Below the pieces are notes generated by a model. The model was not told where the DNA came from. It made no database searches and saw nothing but the letters and a program-made list of their open reading frames with translations. Below, one piece after another: positions 59,857-64,000 of a stretch of DNA of 64,000 nucleotides; position 1 is the first letter of the stretch; every line of letters starts with the position of its first letter. The position numbers were made by a program, and so were the translations under genes. The stretch lies in the IMG/VR virus record IMGVR_UViG_3300028131_000823, positions 124,001 to 188,000 of that record; one strand, written 5' to 3'. Source of the DNA: a virus.

Positions 59857-60058
59857 TACTCTTCTTTCTTTTTGATTTAATGGTGGCCTCCTTCCAAGCT
59901 TCTATGTCACCGTTGAAGTTATCTCTAATGTATTTATCGCGTTCTAAGAAATGTACTCTCGATTCAAGTTCTGCGAGGTGTGCGAAGAGATAGAAGCCAA
60001 AGCCAAGTACGCCGAGGAGGCAAAGGATAATAATGATCAGGTTGAATGTAGTATACAT
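59843..60058 (-). CDS. Small membrane-anchored coiled-coil protein
   Basis: 71 residues from the ATG at 60058, four bases after the stop of the upstream ORF; a longer frame from 60097 would overlap that ORF. An N-terminal helix (about 5-25) then a charged coil and a Lys/Ser-rich end. The shape recalls inner-membrane spanins, but there is no lysis gene next to it. Confidence 0.55.
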   Translation of the reverse strand: MYTTFNLIIIILCLLGVLGFGFYLFAHLAELESRVHFLERDKYIRDNFNGDIEAWKEATIKSKRKKSSGDA

Positions 60059-60062
60059 GACC

Positions 60063-60188
60063 TTATTGTTCAGTATCTTCTTCTGATTGGGTGTCACTAG
60101 GGTTATCTGTATTATCTAGGGATTGATCTCCCCACGACCTAGTGATTGTTGTTATTAAATATGTGATAAAATTATTTTCATTATTCAT
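60063..60188 (-). CDS. Small acidic protein
   Basis: 41 residues (MNNENNFITYLITTITRSWG...) ending in an Asp/Glu/Ser-rich tail. Closely followed by the membrane protein gene. Function unknown. Confidence 0.45.
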   Translation of the reverse strand: MNNENNFITYLITTITRSWGDQSLDNTDNPSDTQSEEDTEQ

Positions 60189-60205
60189 ATTATTAAATAT
60201 GTTTT

Positions 60206-60276
60206 AACCTCAGCTGAATCAATTACACCGACTAGTATATTGTGTATGAGAGGATTATGATTCATGGGCTGAGGTT
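60206..60276. other. Nested hairpin element
   Basis: Outer arms AACCTCAGC-TGAATCA / TGATTCATGGGCTGAGGTT pair with a small bulge; inner arms TACAC / GTGTA pair inside the loop. It lies just upstream of the minus-strand pair, at the divergent junction. It may be a leader RNA, an operator, or an origin structure. Confidence 0.5.
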
Positions 60277-60600
60277 GAATAGGTATTAAGCTAATATTTT
60301 ATTATAGTGTCATAATAATATTTTTTCCTATTTCATTTTTTTTTCTAGGGGACTTTAAGATCTTTGTTTAATCTTGTCGTGTTTTCTATGAGTCCCTTGA
60401 TTAGTTTTATAAGTCTATTTATTTGGAAGTACGGTGCTCTTAGACCTGTGGGCGAAGTATTTAATAATATGCTAAATAACATATTATATTTTTTTATTTA
60501 AAAACACACCATTCTAAAATGTATTTAAATATATAATTTAACACTCGCAATAGGGTGTGAAAACAAATTAAATTTTACGTAAAAAAACAAAAATAAACAA
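60277..60600. other. Non-coding divergent promoter region
   Basis: No gene. Very AT-rich toward the right. GGGACT/AGTCCC arms near 60352-60396 could pair. An ATATATAAT box at 60529-60537 lies 63 bases before the ATG of the large adhesin-like gene. Confidence 0.5.
60529..60537 (+). promoter_or_regulatory. ATATATAAT box
   Basis: Recurring box upstream of the gene at 60601. Confidence 0.4.
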
Positions 60601-63600
60601 ATGGAAAATAATAACTATTTAAGTTCAGGGGTTAATTATATACCTTTGACTGTACTGGATAAAAGCTCTTTAGTCTTTATAAATGAGAATGGTGGAAATT
60701 TTGATAGTGGTACAAAGCAAGGTACTACAGTTGGAAGCAATGGAAAATATTGTTTTGGACTAGGTGCACCTACTCAATTTTTCTGGGAAAATAATGGAGT
60801 ATATGATCAAGCAGGTATACATTATACTGAAGGAGATTCAGGTGTATTTGTTAATAATACAGGAGATAGAGGAATAGCAGTATGGTTATACTTTGGAGAT
60901 AACTATAATCCAGATGAAGCAGTATCTTCTATTGGCGAAGGTTCTGAAGGATATACAGATCCATCAGAAGGAACAATAGGATATTGGCAACAATATACAT
61001 ACATATTACCTAATCAAAATGCAACAATTCCATGGATAATGGATGATGAAGTAGGTGCTCAATCTACTAGAATGTATTTTCAGTATAGAAATGGTAGAGT
61101 AACTGCAAATTCTTTAGAAGAATGGGACGGTACAGGTGGATCTCACAACTTATCATGGAGTTATAACAATCCACCTACAGGACAAATAGTATATGGTGCT
61201 GAGGATTTACTTCCAGTGACATTTGCAAATCTTAGCGAATTAGAAACAATTAGTAGTAATGAAGGTTTAGATTCAATTAATCTTATGTGTATGTCCGTTA
61301 CAGGAGCTCTATTAATAGATTCATCTCCAAGTAATTATACAATGGAAAAAGATGTTTTAATATTAAATACCGATGAGGATGTTTGGGTAGATAATATGAC
61401 ACTTGGTGATATGTTTGATAATAAAATGTGGGGTCCTATTTCATCTCAATATTTTGAAATAGAAGATTTAACATACGCGACTGTAAATGGAAATAAAATA
61501 GCAATAGGTGATGAATTAACCAGAGTTGTTTCTGGTGACGCTCAAGCTGGAAGTCACTTTTTATTAAATGGTTTAGAAATTAAACCTAGTGAAATAACTT
61601 ATAATACTGGAACTGATCAAACTACATTTGTTGTTCCTATTACATTCCCAGCAGGAAGTGATGGTGGAGATTTTGAAGTTGAAAAATTTGAACATTATTT
61701 TTCTAGAATACAGGCTGAAGTAGTTACAGGATTTGTTGAAGGTTCTTTAATGGAAGGTGCAAAGGTATCAGCAAGAGGTAAAGGTGGAGAAATACTAACA
61801 GTATATACTGATGCTAATGGAAAATACACATTTCCTGAGCCAGTTACTGGAGATATTATTGCAACAGGAGGTACTAATTCTATAACTAATGAAACAGTAC
61901 ATGATCCAAGTAATGAAGAAGTTGTTAATTCAAGTGATCTTACTACAACAAGGGCTCCTTTTAAAACAAATGCAACATTAGGTGGAATTGTAAATGCACA
62001 AAGTACTCTTATTGTTGATTTAATGAAAAATCACAATATGAATAAAGATACTGCAGTAGATGCTTTTATCGATGCAGGAAAAACATTATACGATTTAGAT
62101 AGTAGTGTAACACGTCAACAACTTAATGCATATCTTAAAGTAGGTATGGTAGGTCTTCAAAATTCAGACTCAGATGATACTACATTATATGCTGAAATGT
62201 TAAAAACAAATAAGGCTATTACTGAATTAGAAGAAGGATTTACAAATGGAGGTACTAGTGATAACGCCACTTTAAAAGAAAAAAGAAAAGCAGCTGTACA
62301 ATTAAGAAAGGCAACTACTGATATTATTTCAAGTGCTGCTAAAAATAAACTTACACAAAATGCAAATAGTTATTTAGCAACTGCAGGTTCTGATAGTAAT
62401 TTAGGAACAATAGGTACCAATGCATCAGATACTTCAAAAAATGATTTATTATATTTAATAAATGCAAAGGCTATTGAGGAAATAGATTCTAAATTAACTT
62501 CAACTGCAAAGAATTTATCAAGTAAAGCTGATTGGAAACTAGCTGCCGCAACGGTAGTAGCTGCAGTTTCTGAAGTGCCATTCAAAGGTATAAAAGAGTT
62601 ATCCTCTGGTATTAGTTATGAAGAAATATTTATGCATTATAATGAAAGTGCCATGAGAAGAAAGGCAGGATCTAATAAAGTTTATGATAAAAAAAGATTA
62701 GGACTTACTCCTAGTAAAACAGATTTTATTAATGAAGCTAATAATACTATGAATTTTAGAATTAGTATAGTAGATGGTAATTATCAAACAACAGGTAATG
62801 TTACCGATGCAAAGGGTAATACTACAGCTGTTTCTAAAACAGGTTCTACTAGATATTCTGATGCAAATATGGCAGACATAAAATCTGAAATTTCAAGAGG
62901 TGGTAAAATATATGAAATTAAAAGAGAAAACGGTAAAATAGTTGAAAGTGAAAAAACTACTAATCAGTTAGTAGTTTGGGGAACTGGATTTGCTAGAGCA
63001 ACATATATTACTGGTGAAACTCATAGCGCTGCATTGCATTCATTTAATGAAAGTGAATTACTTATTAATAGTGATGAGTTTATGGTGAATAGCAAAAATA
63101 TTAGATATAATAATCAAGCTTTATCTGAATGGTTTAGTGATGAAAAATTTGATTCATTTTACCCTGCATTAATAGGACAAGACTCTGATTCTGTACATGC
63201 TTCTTTATTTAAGCCAAGTTATAAATTTGTAATAGGTAACCACATTAGAGTTAATGATGAAAATGGACAACTTAGAAACTGGAACATTGTTGATTATAAA
63301 ACGGGTAGAGCATATGCTCAACCTGGGAGCCAAGAAGAATTTGATTTATTAGAAATTATAAATCGATATATTGAAGCAACTGGGTTAACTGGTTATTTAG
63401 TTGACTCAATTCGTAATATAGTAAGTGCAAGTTCAGGTCTTAAAAGAGATACTGATGGAGATGGTGTTCCTGATGGAACTGATGCATTTCCAAATGATGC
63501 AACAGAATGGGGTGATAGAGATGGAGATAGCGTAGGTGATGGAACTGATGCATTTCCAAATGATGCAACAGAAACAATAGATTCAGATGGTGATGGTGTA

Positions 63601-64000
63601 GGTGATAACGCTGATGTATTTCCAAATGATGCAACAGAAACAATAGATTCAGATAGTGATGGTGTAGGTGATAACGCTGATGACTTTCCAAATGATCCAA
63701 CCAAATCATCTATAACACCATGGCTAGGAACATTTAGAGTAGGTGTTAGTGGAACCGGAAACGGATCATTAACTCTTAAAACATGGTTCAATGTCTTAAC
63801 TAATGTTGATATTAATTGGGGAGATGGTAGTGCTGTACAAACATTTAGTGGAAGTAGACCTACTCACACATATGCAGTCGCAGGAGATTATCAAGTTTCA
63901 TTTAAATTTAAAGGAACTGAATACTGGCAATCAAATAATAGATCACTTACAAGTTCAGGAGATTCATACAAGCTTATTAGTATAGAACAATGGGGAAGTT
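60601..64000 (+). CDS. Very large adhesin- or fibre-like protein with TSP3-type and PKD-like repeats (3' partial)
   Basis: Frame open from the ATG at 60601 to the window end, at least 1133 residues. About residues 380-430 hold a carboxypeptidase-regulatory-like segment (GAKVSARGKGGEI, YTDANGKYTFPEP). About residues 950-1040 hold four Asp-rich repeats of the type DxDGDGVxDxxDxFPNDxTE, as in thrombospondin type 3 calcium-binding repeats, then a PKD-like domain (INWGDGSAVQTFSG...HTYAVAGDYQVSF). The order suggests a long, calcium-stiffened host-binding virion protein. The stop is outside the window. Confidence 0.8.
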   Translation, partial: MENNNYLSSGVNYIPLTVLDKSSLVFINENGGNFDSGTKQGTTVGSNGKYCFGLGAPTQFFWENNGVYDQAGIHYTEGDSGVFVNNTGDRGIAVWLYFGDNYNPDEAVSSIGEGSEGYTDPSEGTIGYWQQYTYILPNQNATIPWIMDDEVGAQSTRMYFQYRNGRVTANSLEEWDGTGGSHNLSWSYNNPPTGQIVYGAEDLLPVTFANLSELETISSNEGLDSINLMCMSVTGALLIDSSPSNYTMEKDVLILNTDEDVWVDNMTLGDMFDNKMWGPISSQYFEIEDLTYATVNGNKIAIGDELTRVVSGDAQAGSHFLLNGLEIKPSEITYNTGTDQTTFVVPITFPAGSDGGDFEVEKFEHYFSRIQAEVVTGFVEGSLMEGAKVSARGKGGEILTVYTDANGKYTFPEPVTGDIIATGGTNSITNETVHDPSNEEVVNSSDLTTTRAPFKTNATLGGIVNAQSTLIVDLMKNHNMNKDTAVDAFIDAGKTLYDLDSSVTRQQLNAYLKVGMVGLQNSDSDDTTLYAEMLKTNKAITELEEGFTNGGTSDNATLKEKRKAAVQLRKATTDIISSAAKNKLTQNANSYLATAGSDSNLGTIGTNASDTSKNDLLYLINAKAIEEIDSKLTSTAKNLSSKADWKLAAATVVAAVSEVPFKGIKELSSGISYEEIFMHYNESAMRRKAGSNKVYDKKRLGLTPSKTDFINEANNTMNFRISIVDGNYQTTGNVTDAKGNTTAVSKTGSTRYSDANMADIKSEISRGGKIYEIKRENGKIVESEKTTNQLVVWGTGFARATYITGETHSAALHSFNESELLINSDEFMVNSKNIRYNNQALSEWFSDEKFDSFYPALIGQDSDSVHASLFKPSYKFVIGNHIRVNDENGQLRNWNIVDYKTGRAYAQPGSQEEFDLLEIINRYIEATGLTGYLVDSIRNIVSASSGLKRDTDGDGVPDGTDAFPNDATEWGDRDGDSVGDGTDAFPNDATETIDSDGDGVGDNADVFPNDATETIDSDSDGVGDNADDFPNDPTKSSITPWLGTFRVGVSGTGNGSLTLKTWFNVLTNVDINWGDGSAVQTFSGSRPTHTYAVAGDYQVSFKFKGTEYWQSNNRSLTSSGDSYKLISIEQWGS
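63451..63702 (+). repeat. Tandem Asp-rich (TSP3-like) coding repeats
   Basis: Repeated units containing TTTCCAAATGATGCAACAGAA encode FPNDATE with GDG(V)xD between; about four copies, the later ones nearly identical in DNA. Confidence 0.8.

Overview
The window is a 64-kb piece of an AT-rich, gene-dense tailed-phage genome, most likely a large T4-like (myovirus-type) phage of a marine Bacteroidetes/Flavobacteriia host. Evidence for a phage: long runs of short, overlapping (ATGA-type) genes, an endolysin, fibre-like collagen-repeat proteins, a tRNA cluster, and many proteins that start with a motif like the T4 capsid-targeting sequence. Evidence for the host group: lipoproteins and secreted proteins of Bacteroidetes style, DUF2452 and DUF2061 proteins, a bL36 of Bacteroidetes type, and a GH16 laminarinase-like lipoprotein. 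Family calls come from motif recognition by eye; no database search was run.

Layout. 0-8.4 kb (+): the end of an MGME1/RecB-like nuclease, a membrane protein, endolysin, secreted DRGH nuclease, MscS-like mini protein, RmlD-like reductase, HAD phosphatase, CCA-adding enzyme, GNAT and small genes. 8.4-11.3 kb: a 680-residue possible polyprotein and three small proteins with capsid-targeting-like starts. 11.4-16 kb: two collagen-like fibre proteins. 16-25.9 kb: glycosyltransferase, a second 680-residue tagged protein, UDP-galactopyranose mutase, epimerase, UDP-glucose dehydrogenase, APS kinase, sulfotransferase and a nucleotidylyltransferase. 25.9-34.1 kb: more tagged proteins, a lipoprotein, GlnRS, tRNA-Arg, small membrane proteins, an Fpg-like glycosylase and a zincin. 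34.2-34.5 kb: tRNA-Glu, -Gln, -Gly and -Asp. 34.5-51 kb: a glycosyltransferase/sulfotransferase island with a COLGALT-like glycosyltransferase, a GT25-lysyl hydroxylase fusion, two more collagen-like proteins, a methyltransferase, RmlB and RmlA. 51-55.2 kb: small genes, zincins, bL36, a SET-domain protein and a GH16 lipoprotein. 55.2-60.3 kb: mostly minus-strand genes (RadA-like ATPase, possible DUF932-like protein, tiny membrane proteins) carrying copies of a 78-nt promoter-like element and flanked by GC-rich, CTAG-rich non-coding DNA. 60.6 kb to the end (+): a very large adhesin-like protein with TSP3-type and PKD-like repeats, cut by the window edge.

How the genes may work together. The most striking theme is a complete-looking collagen modification kit: collagen-like virion proteins with Gly-X-Lys triplets, a fused GT25/lysyl hydroxylase, a separate COLGALT-N-terminal-like glycosyltransferase, nucleotide-sugar enzymes, and a PAPS-making kinase with several sulfotransferases. 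I infer that the phage hydroxylates, glycosylates and perhaps sulfates its own fibres. The second theme is a large set of proteins with a capsid-targeting-like N-terminus ending at a T4 prohead-protease-like site, including a CCA-adding enzyme, a GNAT and a zincin; these may be packaged and injected. The third is translation support: five tRNAs without encoded CCA, a CCA-adding enzyme, GlnRS and a ribosomal protein bL36.
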